From contig JAFEBA010000076.1 in the NCBI GenBank assembly GCA_018266105.1, positions 83,905-147,904 of the forward strand: 64,000 nt of DNA, given 5' to 3'. Positions 1-8,185 of the stretch are shown here, one piece after another (the stretch's first letter is position 1; each line of letters opens with the position of its first letter). Source of the stretch: a bacterium (GTDB taxonomy: Bacteria > Vulcanimicrobiota > Xenobia > Xenobiales > JADMJV01). Under the pieces are notes generated by a model that saw only the letters and a program-made list of their open reading frames with translations, ran no database searches and was not told where the DNA came from. The position numbers were made by a program, and so were the translations under genes.

Positions 1-1152
1 TATCTTCAAGCCCCGGAACTACCCACCCCCAAACCCAGGGAGGCGCCCCCAGCCCCCGCGCCCATCCAACCCCCGGCCCCGGCCATCGATAGCGAACCCA
101 CCGGCAGGGTGCGCCAGAGCGCACCCAATCGAATGCAACTGGGACTGCTTCCCCAGGAAGGACGCGAAAGACGGCGCGGGTGGCTGGCCGCTTCTCTGGA
201 GGGCTGGTTTCCTCAGCACGAGCTTTGCAATGACTTTCTTTTCCGACCCACCCACGGCTTCTTGCGCTGCCTGGGCCCCATGTTTCCGGGATTTCCAGCC
301 CTGACCGCCCTCCACCGATGGAGCATCGATACAGATCTGGACCTGGGCTACGAAATCGGTCCCGGCCTGGTCTATTCAGACCGTCGGAACCTCTGTCGCT
401 GGTGGATGGCCAGGCGAGCCGTGATTCCCTGGTTCCGCCAATCCCTGGCCACCCGAGAGCGACTGGAGCGGCGTTCGGGCAATTTGCGTTCGCGCGCATT
501 TCAGATGCTATCTCTGCTGGCCTGCGGTGGTCCGGCCCCGGTTCGCCAAATGCTGGTGTGCGCTCAGATCGCGGTGGGACTGGCGCGCCACCACGGCATC
601 GACGACCCGATGCTCCTCAACCAATTGCGTCTGGCGGCCATGCTCAAGGACGTAGGCGAAGCGTTGCTGTTCGTGGGCTGCCAGCCGCGGGCGGTTCGCG
701 ACCGCTACACCTTGCACATCAACGGCCTGGACCACGGCGAACCCGAAATCGCCGAGATTACCAGCGACTGGAGCGGGTTCTACTGTCCCAATGACCTGCT
801 GATCAACCGGTTACGCCTGGACCCGGTCACTCTGGAAGCGATGACCTGTCACCCTTGGGTCAGCGACAAACTGCTGGCCAAACTCGGCTTCCCCCTGGAA
901 GTGCGCACCACCGTGCGCTACCACCACGAAGCCTGGGGCGGAATCGGCTATCCCGAGGGACTGGGAGAAGAAGAGATCCCCTGGGGAGCGCGCTGCCTGG
1001 CCGTGGCCGACGGCTTCGCAAGCGGCATGACTTATCTGGGCACCCCTGACCGCAGCTTCCAGCAATTGAGCCAGCTGGAGGGCAGTTTTTATGAGCCAGC
1101 CCTGGTCTCGGCTCTGCACAAATATCTGGTGGAAGTGGGCGTCATGCAATGA
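1..1152 (+). CDS. Degenerate HD-GYP-type protein (5' end outside window)
   Basis: The frame is open from base 1, so the gene probably begins upstream; the first 35 or so visible codons are proline-rich and look like a linker. An internal GTG at 109 is the first possible start. The C-terminal half follows the HD-GYP pattern: HHEAWGGIGYPEGL near 922-963 and an IPWGARCLAVADGF segment after it. The metal-binding HD itself is missing: the expected LLHDIGK reads MLKDVGE, with Lys for His and Glu for Lys. HD-GYP domains degrade cyclic di-GMP, but without these ligands catalysis is doubtful and a binding or scaffold role is more likely (inference). The stop overlaps the next start by 4 bases (ATGA), so the two genes are probably cotranslated. 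Confidence 0.75.
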   Translation, partial: YLQAPELPTPKPREAPPAPAPIQPPAPAIDSEPTGRVRQSAPNRMQLGLLPQEGRERRRGWLAASLEGWFPQHELCNDFLFRPTHGFLRCLGPMFPGFPALTALHRWSIDTDLDLGYEIGPGLVYSDRRNLCRWWMARRAVIPWFRQSLATRERLERRSGNLRSRAFQMLSLLACGGPAPVRQMLVCAQIAVGLARHHGIDDPMLLNQLRLAAMLKDVGEALLFVGCQPRAVRDRYTLHINGLDHGEPEIAEITSDWSGFYCPNDLLINRLRLDPVTLEAMTCHPWVSDKLLAKLGFPLEVRTTVRYHHEAWGGIGYPEGLGEEEIPWGARCLAVADGFASGMTYLGTPDRSFQQLSQLEGSFYEPALVSALHKYLVEVGVMQ

Positions 1153-2480
1153 ACGACAAGGAATATCTGGAACGTCTGTGCGAGTTTGTGGCCATCCCCA
1201 GTGTCTCCACCGACCCCGCTCACCGGTCCGACATGGATCGGGCCTGCCGCTGGCTCTGCGACTGGGCCAGCAGCCAGAATCTGCTGGCCGAGGTCTGGCC
1301 TACCCCCGGACACCCTTCCGTCTACATTGAAACCCCGGCCGTGCCCGACAAGCCTATCCTGTTGATCTACGGCCACTATGATGTGCAACCGGCCGAAGAT
1401 GTGGAACTCTGGACCCATCCCCCCTTCCAACCCACCGTTTTGGATGACCGACTTTACGGGCGAGGCGCCAGCGACAACAAAGGGCAGATCTGGACCCACT
1501 GCGCTGCCGTCCAGACCTTGCTGGAGGCCGGGCCGCTGCCATGCCAGATCAAAATTCTGGTCGAGGGTGAGGAAGAAGTCGGCAGTCCCAATCTGCCGGC
1601 TCTACTGGAGGAACGACGGGAGCGACTGAAGGCAGACTTGGTGCTGGTCTCGGATACGTCCACCGCCGTCAAAGGCGTGCCCACGCTGCACTACAGCCTG
1701 CGTGGCATCGTGATCTTCGAAGTTCACTTGAAGGTGGCCGGCCGCGACGTGCACAGCGGCGTCTTTGGCGGCACCTCACCCAACGCCACCCATCGCCTGG
1801 CTCAATTGATCAGCCGCCTGCACGACCCGCAGGGCAAAGTCGTCATTCCCGGCTTTTACGACCGGGTTCGGCTGGCCGACGAGCGCGAGCAAGCCCTACT
1901 CGAGGCCGTCCCCTTCGACCCCAAGGTCTATCAGGACTTCATTGGCTGCTCCGAACTAGTCGGCGAAGCTGGCTACACAACCAACCAACGCCGCTGGTTT
2001 CGGCCGACTTTGGACTGCAACGGGCTGGGCGGAGGCTTCCAGGGCGAGGGCAGCAAAACCATCGTGCCGGCTCGAGCCTGGGCCAAGTTTTCCGCCCGCC
2101 TGGTCGCCGACCAGCGCCCCGATGAAGTCCTTGAGTGCTGCCGACGCTGGTTCGAGGCTCAAAGCTGGGCCGGGGAGATCGATTTCCGTCCCGATCACGG
2201 GGGTCCACCCTACCTCCTCGACCCCTACGGCCCCATGTCGGCCTACATGGATAAAGCCCGCCAGGCCCTACGCCAGGCGTGGCAGCAGGAACCCCTGCTG
2301 GTGCGACATGGCGGCGCCATTCCGATCGTCAGTCAGTTCCAAACCATCCTGGGCCTGTCCACCCTGTTGATGGGCTTTGGCAGCCCGGACGACGCGATTC
2401 ACAGCCCCAACGAGAAGTTTGAACTGGCCAATGCCCGAAAAGGCTTGCGCAGCTCCTGCCTGTTTCTCAGCAGCCTTTGA
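1149..2480 (+). CDS. M20-family metallopeptidase (dipeptidase-like)
   Basis: A 443-residue zinc peptidase of the M20/M25/M40 family, of normal length for an intracellular dipeptidase or carboxypeptidase. The family landmarks are in order: YGHYDVQP (His76, Asp78), GRGASDNKG (bridging Asp109), the EGEEEVGS acidic stretch (Glu141-143) and a dimerisation insert in the middle. No signal peptide is seen, so it should act in the cytoplasm on short peptides or a related amide. The ATG at 1149 overlaps the previous stop. Substrate cannot be deduced; M20 members also include deacylases, although the PHPDNKG-like arrangement is closest to peptidases. Confidence 0.9.
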   Translation: MNDKEYLERLCEFVAIPSVSTDPAHRSDMDRACRWLCDWASSQNLLAEVWPTPGHPSVYIETPAVPDKPILLIYGHYDVQPAEDVELWTHPPFQPTVLDDRLYGRGASDNKGQIWTHCAAVQTLLEAGPLPCQIKILVEGEEEVGSPNLPALLEERRERLKADLVLVSDTSTAVKGVPTLHYSLRGIVIFEVHLKVAGRDVHSGVFGGTSPNATHRLAQLISRLHDPQGKVVIPGFYDRVRLADEREQALLEAVPFDPKVYQDFIGCSELVGEAGYTTNQRRWFRPTLDCNGLGGGFQGEGSKTIVPARAWAKFSARLVADQRPDEVLECCRRWFEAQSWAGEIDFRPDHGGPPYLLDPYGPMSAYMDKARQALRQAWQQEPLLVRHGGAIPIVSQFQTILGLSTLLMGFGSPDDAIHSPNEKFELANARKGLRSSCLFLSSL

Positions 2481-2857
2481 TGCTGCCGACTGACCCTCCG
2501 GCCCTGATTTGTCAGACTGAGCAACCTTTACGGTTGATGCGTTTGGAGATTCAGGACGGCCTGGCGATTGGCGACCATCTTAATCTGGCCGACTATCGCT
2601 TGCTCGTCTATGTGCGAGTCCCGCCCACCTGGCTGGAGGGCGAAGACCTGGTCCCCTCAGCAAAAGAAGCGGTGCTTGCGCGGATGTACGGACCGAACTG
2701 GCGCTCGGGCAACCAGGACGGGTCTTTTTATGTCGTACTAAGGTGCTCTTGCCGAGCAATGAGTCCATCCGAAGAAGCGGCCGGAGGCTGGCGCCAAACC
2801 CCCCACTCCTGGTATTACCGGGTCAACTCGGCCGGGGAACTGGAAAAAGAATTTTAG
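2480..2857 (+). CDS. Uncharacterised small protein
   Basis: A 125-residue protein I do not recognise. Its ATG shares a base with the TGA of the peptidase gene (TGATG), which argues for a real, coupled gene. It begins with an acidic and hydrophobic segment (ICQTEQPLRLMRLEI) and has several Trp and Tyr residues towards the end (WYYRVN). No signal peptide, transmembrane helix or metal motif is visible. About 150 bases with no gene follow. Confidence 0.6.
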   Translation: MLPTDPPALICQTEQPLRLMRLEIQDGLAIGDHLNLADYRLLVYVRVPPTWLEGEDLVPSAKEAVLARMYGPNWRSGNQDGSFYVVLRCSCRAMSPSEEAAGGWRQTPHSWYYRVNSAGELEKEF

Positions 2858-3008
2858 GAACCCTTATACGCACAGCCTTTACACCCCCGGCAAACTGAAC
2901 AACCGTGCACACCTCCCGTTCACGTAGCCAAAAATCCGGGAAGGAACGGCACATCGCTCTCAACAAGCTTGATGGCGGACGCCGAAAAAAACAGGAGGGA
3001 GACAGGCT

Positions 3009-3707
3009 ATGCTTGGAATGGAGACGGCCCAAGAACTCGAAAGAAGACTCAAAGACGAGCTGGAACTGGCACGCCGGACCTTGCCTGCGCGCCGCTCTAG
3101 ATTCAAGTCCGGCGAACCCGGGGCCGACCAGTATTTCGAGTGCCTGCAAAGACTGGCCCAACACCTGAGGGAAAGCCAGCAGCTCGAGCAGAGCGCCCGA
3201 GTTTCCGGGGAATGGGCACGCGCCTCCGGCTCGGCTGCGGCTCTGCTGGAATATGGCGGAGCCTTGCAGCTGCTTGGACGCGAGCGAGAAGCCCAGGTTC
3301 AGTATCTGAAAGTCCATCGACGGGACCATCGACGCCACTACCATCTGGCCGCGCTGGCCTGGCAGATGGGACAGCCCGAGCAGGCCTTAGGTCACCTGCT
3401 GCAGGGCATGCTGCTGTGGAGAGCGGTCACACGCGCCCTGCTCTGCCGCGAGCAGGGCGCGGCCGAACCCGATTGCGGAGCCTATTGGGACCAATACGGA
3501 CACCTTTGGAGCGCGGGGGCCCGCAGCTTTTTAGTGGCTGTGGCCAACCAGGGGGTAGTCAAGCTGGGGATCCGAGAGGCTTTTGAAGACAACCTTCCAC
3601 TCAGCCAGATCCTGCCCGGCCGAGTCCGAAGTCGAGTGCTGGGACGGGTCCTGAATCGAGCCGGCACTTGCCCGCCTCAGCGCCAGCCCGAACGAACCAC
3701 CACCTGA
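3009..3707 (+). CDS. TPR-like helical protein
   Basis: A 232-residue, mostly helical and highly charged protein. Residues 35-140 have the alternating small and large residue pattern of tetratricopeptide repeats (AAALLEYGGALQLLGRERE, then LAALAWQMGQPEQALGHLL), so it is probably a protein-interaction module in the cytoplasm; no signal peptide is present. The start is supported by AGGAGGGAG about 8 bases upstream of the ATG. The last 31 bases overlap the end of the convergent beta-propeller gene. A BamD-like role beside bamA was considered, but there is no lipoprotein signal. Confidence 0.7.
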   Translation: MLGMETAQELERRLKDELELARRTLPARRSRFKSGEPGADQYFECLQRLAQHLRESQQLEQSARVSGEWARASGSAAALLEYGGALQLLGREREAQVQYLKVHRRDHRRHYHLAALAWQMGQPEQALGHLLQGMLLWRAVTRALLCREQGAAEPDCGAYWDQYGHLWSAGARSFLVAVANQGVVKLGIREAFEDNLPLSQILPGRVRSRVLGRVLNRAGTCPPQRQPERTTT

Positions 3708-4864
3708 CCATTGTTCAGAGCCACGGCCAGCAGTGTTTTCTCCACCGAAGGGTCGCTGGCCACCCCGGCCGGCAAAGGGCTGCGGGCCAGTACCCGACCC
3801 GAAGCCAGGTCAAGCTTCAGAATGGAGGGGCTCGTATCGGCCACATAACAGGCGTCATCCCCGATAACCAGAGCACTGGCGCAGCCAACCCGCCACTTCC
3901 AACGGACCTTGCCGGTGCGATCCCAACTGCAGACCTGGCCGCGGGTTGCCAGATAGATGTTCCCCTCCGCGTCGACCGAAGGGCGGGCCAAAATCTCGCC
4001 ACTCCCTGAAAAACACTGGTTCCAACCTGGAAACGGCTTGATCCAGCTGAGATTCGTCCCGCGCAAAGCCAGCAGCCCGCTGACTGTGACCTCCACTACC
4101 CCGTCCGGGTGCGAAACGGGAGCCAGCAGGGGCCCGGGCAGTTCCGTTCCCATGGCTGAGCTGCGCCAGCGAGCGCCCAACTCGACCAGCTGCATTCGGC
4201 CCCGGGTGGTGGCCAGATAAAGGTCGGAGCCGACCAGCACGGGCGGCCCCAGCCAGTCATCCCCCCGCTGCAGCCGCAAGTGGCCCAGGCTTCTCCACTC
4301 GGTCCACTGATTATTGGCCGACAACAACTGGCCCCCGGGTCCCAATTGAATCCAACTCTTATCCTCCCGTGGGATGGCCCAACCCGGATGATCGCTGGGC
4401 AGCACCTGGCGAGTTTCGCCGGTCTCGGGCTGGACCAAGACCGCCTGCTGCCCGGGCTGCTGAAAAAGCAACTGACCATCCACCAGCCGGGGTGGCTCGC
4501 TCATAGGCCAGCTCATCTGACGCTTCCAGATGAGCTTTCCGTCCGAGCCGAAGGCAAATAAAAAATTTGAGTGCGGGGAGGTAACCAGCACGAGCCCCTG
4601 GTAGACTCGCGCCTGCCAATCGGCAGGACCCAAAGTTTCTGGAACTTTCCAGCTCTTCCAGGGTTGAGCCAACGCATTCGGGGTACACAGTAACATCAGT
4701 CCGAGCAGGCACCCGAAAAGACGTTCGCCAGGAACTTTTGGTTGTGAAACAAATGTTTCGAACTTCCGTAAAGTGGAATTCTTTTCGGAAGAAAAATGAG
4801 TAATTTTCAAGATCGTCAAGAGAGCGGCTCTCGCAACGGTTGAATAATCGCGACGAGTGCCCAT
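3677..4864 (-). CDS. Exported PQQ-type beta-propeller protein
   Basis: About 395 residues from the ATG at 4864. A hydrophobic stretch (FGCLLGLMLLCTPNALA) ending in a signal-peptidase-like ALA-Q site lies about 60 residues in, so the true start may be further downstream, but no ATG or GTG is well placed. TTG codons at 4819 and 4810 are alternatives. The mature part has repeated blade-like units (DGKLIWKRQ, TGKVRWKWRV, EGNIYLATRG) of the PQQ or outer-membrane YfgL type. Diverging from bamA, it could be a BamB-like partner of the BAM complex, but it lacks a lipobox and this is inference. Its 3' end overlaps the TPR gene by 31 bases. Confidence 0.7.
   Translation of the reverse strand: MGTRRDYSTVARAALLTILKITHFSSEKNSTLRKFETFVSQPKVPGERLFGCLLGLMLLCTPNALAQPWKSWKVPETLGPADWQARVYQGLVLVTSPHSNFLFAFGSDGKLIWKRQMSWPMSEPPRLVDGQLLFQQPGQQAVLVQPETGETRQVLPSDHPGWAIPREDKSWIQLGPGGQLLSANNQWTEWRSLGHLRLQRGDDWLGPPVLVGSDLYLATTRGRMQLVELGARWRSSAMGTELPGPLLAPVSHPDGVVEVTVSGLLALRGTNLSWIKPFPGWNQCFSGSGEILARPSVDAEGNIYLATRGQVCSWDRTGKVRWKWRVGCASALVIGDDACYVADTSPSILKLDLASGRVLARSPLPAGVASDPSVEKTLLAVALNNGQVVVRSGWR
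4746..4832. promoter_or_regulatory. Divergent control region between beta-propeller gene and bamA
   Basis: This AT-richer stretch holds two perfect small palindromes: GAAACAAATGTTTC at 4746-4759 and GAGAGCGGCTCTC at 4820-4832. A possible -10 box, AATAAT, lies at 4843-4848 facing bamA, but no convincing -35 accompanies it. The first palindrome falls inside the predicted N-terminal extension of the propeller gene, one reason to doubt the upstream ATG. Binding by a regulator is inference from symmetry and position. Confidence 0.3.
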
Positions 4865-4924
4865 CAGTAGAGCTTCTGGATGGTGAGACCAGAGTCCTCG
4901 ACGATGGACCGTGGGAGGTTTAGG

Positions 4925-7261
4925 GTGAAAAAACCGCGCTGGCGCAACTTTGCCGTGGCCGTTTGTAGTTCGTTGGTGATTGCGTCGCCCAGTTGGGCGC
5001 AAGACGTGAATCAGCAGCGAGGCAAGCTGGTGGCAATCGAAGACCAACAAGTGGTCATCGAACATAACGGGCAGACCATGCGTCTCAATCGAAGTGAAGA
5101 GCTGGCCTGTGACATTCCGGCCGGCTCCGAGGTTGTGGTGCAATATCGCCGCAACGGCGAAGACCTGGAACTGCTCCAGGTGGCTCGAGCGGAGGACCCA
5201 CCGGCACCGGAGCAACCCGCAGCCGATCAACCAGCTTCCGAGCAGCCGGCCCCGGCATCGCAACCGGAAGCCCCGAAGACCGAGCAGCCCACCCCTGCCC
5301 CGGAAAAGACTCCCACCCCTCCGGCGGAACAACCGTCCCCGCCGCCCACTACCCCCACCCAGCCGCCGGCCGGCAACGAGCCCGACCAGGCCACTCCGCG
5401 TATTGTCAACATTGAGGTGGAAGGCAACAACAACGTTCCCACCGACGAGGTGTTGCAGGTGGTCTCGACCCGAATCGGCGACCCCCTGCTGGAACCGCGA
5501 CTGAAGCGTGACGCCCAGGCCATCTTCGATCTCGGCTACTTCACCGACGTGCGCCTGGACTATCGTATGGCCCCAGGCGGCCTGCGTCTGGTCTTCCGCG
5601 TGCTGGAAAACCCGATGGTAAATGAAGTCAAGGTTTCCGGCACCAACGTGGTCGGCAATGAGAAGATCGTCTCCCTGATGGAGACCAAGCCGGGCAAAAT
5701 CCTCAACACCCGCTACTTGCGCTCCGATATCGAAGCCGTTAACCAGTATTACAACGAAGAGCTTGGCTACTTGCTGGCCAACCACGTGGAAGACCTGACT
5801 TTCGAAAAAGGCGTGCTTTCCTTGAAACTCAAGGACGGCATGAAGATCAATCAGATTGTGGTGGAAGGGGTCACCGTCTTCCCCATCGAGAAAGTACAGG
5901 CACTGGTTCGCCTGAAGCCAGGCGACCTCTTTAACCGCAAAACGGCTGAGGCCGATGGCTCCGCCATCTCCAAACTTTACGAGGACAACGACTACATCCT
6001 CGACACCATCCGGCCCAGCATCGACCCCGACAAGGGCATCGTCACCTTCCGCGTTCAAGAAGCCGTGCTTCAGGAAATCCGCGTGGAAGGCAATAGCCGC
6101 ACCACGACCGATACCGTCATCCGCAACATGCGCTCCAAAGCTGGCGACGTGATGCAGAAAAAGCGCATCCAGAAAGACCTGGAGCGCTTGCAGAACCTGG
6201 GCTTCTTTAAGAAAGTAGAAATCAACCCCGAGCCGGGCACCGAGCCAGGCAAGGTCATCCTGGTTCTGGACGTGGAAGAGCAAAAATCTGGTCTGGCCAC
6301 CATCGGCCTGGGCTACGCTGGTGGCGGCACCGGCGCGCTGCGACCGGGCATCACCGGCTCGGTCTCACTCTCCGACCGCAACCTGTTTGGCGAAGGTAAA
6401 ACTTACCAGATTCAACTGCAGGCCGGCGGCCAGGTGCGCAGTGGCGGTATCAGCTACCTCGATCCGGCCATCAACGACAACCAGGACTCCTTCGGCGTCT
6501 CTGTCTATTACAGTCAGTTGATCGGTATCCAGCAAAACGTGCTGGTCAGCAACGCCAACCAGATTGCCTTCTACGATGACAAGCGCTACGGCGTCTCAGT
6601 CACCCTTGGCCATCCCTTCACTGACAACTTCCGCGGGTTCTTGACACTGCGTCACGACGACATCAACATCACCCGCAACTCCGCCTCCACCATTGATCCT
6701 CTGGGTCTTGGCAAAGGCTCCATCAACGGCGTCACCGTGAACGGCATCTACGACACCCGTGACGACCTGTTCAACCCTCACGTGGGCACTTATGCCTCGG
6801 GAGGCGTGAGCTACGCGGGATTGGGCGGAACCTACAACTTCACCAAGTATAACGCCGAAATTCGTCAGTATCTGCCGCTGGCAGACCGCCATACCATCGC
6901 TCTTCGCGGCTGGTATGGGCACGTGGCGGGCGCGACCATCCCCGGCTCCGAGTTCTTCTACGCCGGCGGCGTGGACACGCTGCGTGGCTATACGCAAAAC
7001 CGGTTTGTGGGAACCGACTTCTTGGTATTCAATGCAGAGTATCGTTTCCCGATCGGAAATATTAAGTTCCTCAACGGCGCCGTATTCGCTGACTACGGTA
7101 ACGCGTGGTTCCCCGGACTCACGCCCTCCAAGCTTCGGCTGGATGGCGGTGTCGGACTGCGCATCGTCTTCCCCTCCTTGGGTCTGGGCGTCATCCGTGT
7201 GGACTACGCACTGAGTCAAGATGGAGGCCGCGCCAGCATCGGTATCGGCCAATCGTTCTAA
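4925..7261 (+). CDS. bamA: Outer membrane assembly factor BamA (Omp85)
   Basis: BamA inserts beta-barrel proteins into the outer membrane. I choose the GTG at 4925 because GGGAGG lies 6 bases upstream and it gives a clean signal peptide ending at SWAQ; an ATG at 4880 would add 15 charged residues. In the 778-residue product, residues 27-80 form a small beta-rich domain, 82-155 a Pro/Glu/Gln-rich linker, then four POTRA-like units begin near residues 158, 233, 308 and 382 (each opens with a pattern like IVNIEVEGN). The 16-strand barrel runs from about 455 to the end, which closes with an aromatic IGIGQSF. The linker and extra N-terminal domain are unusual. It heads the OM operon. Confidence 0.95.
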   Translation: MKKPRWRNFAVAVCSSLVIASPSWAQDVNQQRGKLVAIEDQQVVIEHNGQTMRLNRSEELACDIPAGSEVVVQYRRNGEDLELLQVARAEDPPAPEQPAADQPASEQPAPASQPEAPKTEQPTPAPEKTPTPPAEQPSPPPTTPTQPPAGNEPDQATPRIVNIEVEGNNNVPTDEVLQVVSTRIGDPLLEPRLKRDAQAIFDLGYFTDVRLDYRMAPGGLRLVFRVLENPMVNEVKVSGTNVVGNEKIVSLMETKPGKILNTRYLRSDIEAVNQYYNEELGYLLANHVEDLTFEKGVLSLKLKDGMKINQIVVEGVTVFPIEKVQALVRLKPGDLFNRKTAEADGSAISKLYEDNDYILDTIRPSIDPDKGIVTFRVQEAVLQEIRVEGNSRTTTDTVIRNMRSKAGDVMQKKRIQKDLERLQNLGFFKKVEINPEPGTEPGKVILVLDVEEQKSGLATIGLGYAGGGTGALRPGITGSVSLSDRNLFGEGKTYQIQLQAGGQVRSGGISYLDPAINDNQDSFGVSVYYSQLIGIQQNVLVSNANQIAFYDDKRYGVSVTLGHPFTDNFRGFLTLRHDDINITRNSASTIDPLGLGKGSINGVTVNGIYDTRDDLFNPHVGTYASGGVSYAGLGGTYNFTKYNAEIRQYLPLADRHTIALRGWYGHVAGATIPGSEFFYAGGVDTLRGYTQNRFVGTDFLVFNAEYRFPIGNIKFLNGAVFADYGNAWFPGLTPSKLRLDGGVGLRIVFPSLGLGVIRVDYALSQDGGRASIGIGQSF

Positions 7262-7282
7262 ATTAGAGAGGACAACTCGTTC

Positions 7283-8185
7283 ATGTTGCATCGCAAACTC
7301 GCCCCGGCATTACTGCTCCTGGGACTTACGCTCACGGCCGTCACCGGCTGTAACGGCGGTGGGAGCGGACCGGCGGCCAATACTCCGGCGGCCACCCGCA
7401 CCATCGGCGCCGTGGATATGGAAGTGCTGATGGGATTGGACGAGTTCAAGAAGGCTCAGAAAGAGTCGGATGAACTGGCCAAGAAAGCCATGGAAGAACT
7501 CGAGAAGAGCCTGCCCAAGGATCCCAGCAAGTGGACGCAGGCCGATCGAATCAAGCTGACCGAGAAGCGCGCTGAAGTTCAAAAGAAGCAAAACGCTCTG
7601 CTGGAGCCTCTGCAGCAGCGCCAGGAAGCCGCGATTTTGAAAGCTTCGCGCGATCACAAGTTGACGGTGATGCTGGACAAGCGCATCGTGGTCTACGGTG
7701 TGGCCGATTACACAGATGAAGTCAAGAAAACGTTCCAGTCTAAGGACGAAATCAAAGTGGGCGACGAGGTGGACACCAGTAACTCGCCTATCGGCTACTT
7801 CGACCAGGATGTGGTACGCTCGCTGAAAGTCTTCCAGACCGTCGAGTCGAAAGTCTTGCAGAAGAAGATCGAGTTGACCAAGAAGTTGGAAGCCCTGAAG
7901 GGCAAGGCCAGCGACGCTGAAATTCAGGCCGCTATGGGCAATGCCAGGGCCGAACTGGAAGCCTATCAGGAACAACTGGCCACCGAACTCTTCAGCAAGG
8001 TCAACGATTCCGTCAAAGAGGTGGCTGAAGCCAAAGGGCTGGCCTTAGTGCTGGATAAGGCCCACGTGCTCCAGGGCGGACGCAACATGACGAGCGAAGT
8101 GGTGGACAGCTTCCTTAAGAAAACGGCCGACGCCAAGGGTGGCGACAAACCAGCTAAAGCCCCCTCGGGAACGCCCACGCCGTGA
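7283..8185 (+). CDS. OmpH/Skp-like lipoprotein 1 (two Skp-type units)
   Basis: A 300-residue lipoprotein: a signal sequence is followed by the lipobox VTGC near residue 23 and a Gly/Ala/Pro-rich tether. The body looks like two tandem Skp/OmpH units, each with a long charged helix and a closing strand motif (KLTVMLDKRIVVYG, later GLALVLDKAHVLQGG followed by T-S-E-V-V). Skp is a periplasmic chaperone for unfolded outer-membrane proteins, so a membrane-anchored chaperone serving the adjacent BamA is the likely role. A GAGAGG lies about 12 bases before the ATG. It begins 21 bases after bamA. Confidence 0.8.
   Translation: MLHRKLAPALLLLGLTLTAVTGCNGGGSGPAANTPAATRTIGAVDMEVLMGLDEFKKAQKESDELAKKAMEELEKSLPKDPSKWTQADRIKLTEKRAEVQKKQNALLEPLQQRQEAAILKASRDHKLTVMLDKRIVVYGVADYTDEVKKTFQSKDEIKVGDEVDTSNSPIGYFDQDVVRSLKVFQTVESKVLQKKIELTKKLEALKGKASDAEIQAAMGNARAELEAYQEQLATELFSKVNDSVKEVAEAKGLALVLDKAHVLQGGRNMTSEVVDSFLKKTADAKGGDKPAKAPSGTPTP

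Noticed and set aside
3009..3707. TPR-like protein as BamD.
   Set aside because: BamD is a lipoprotein with a signal sequence; this protein has none and does not adjoin bamA directly.
4865..6283. Long minus-strand open frame antisense to bamA, in frame with the propeller gene.
   Set aside because: It reads Gly/Arg-rich sequence opposite the POTRA and linker region of bamA, and the propeller's signal-like stretch begins only after 4864. It is a shadow of a GC-rich coding strand.
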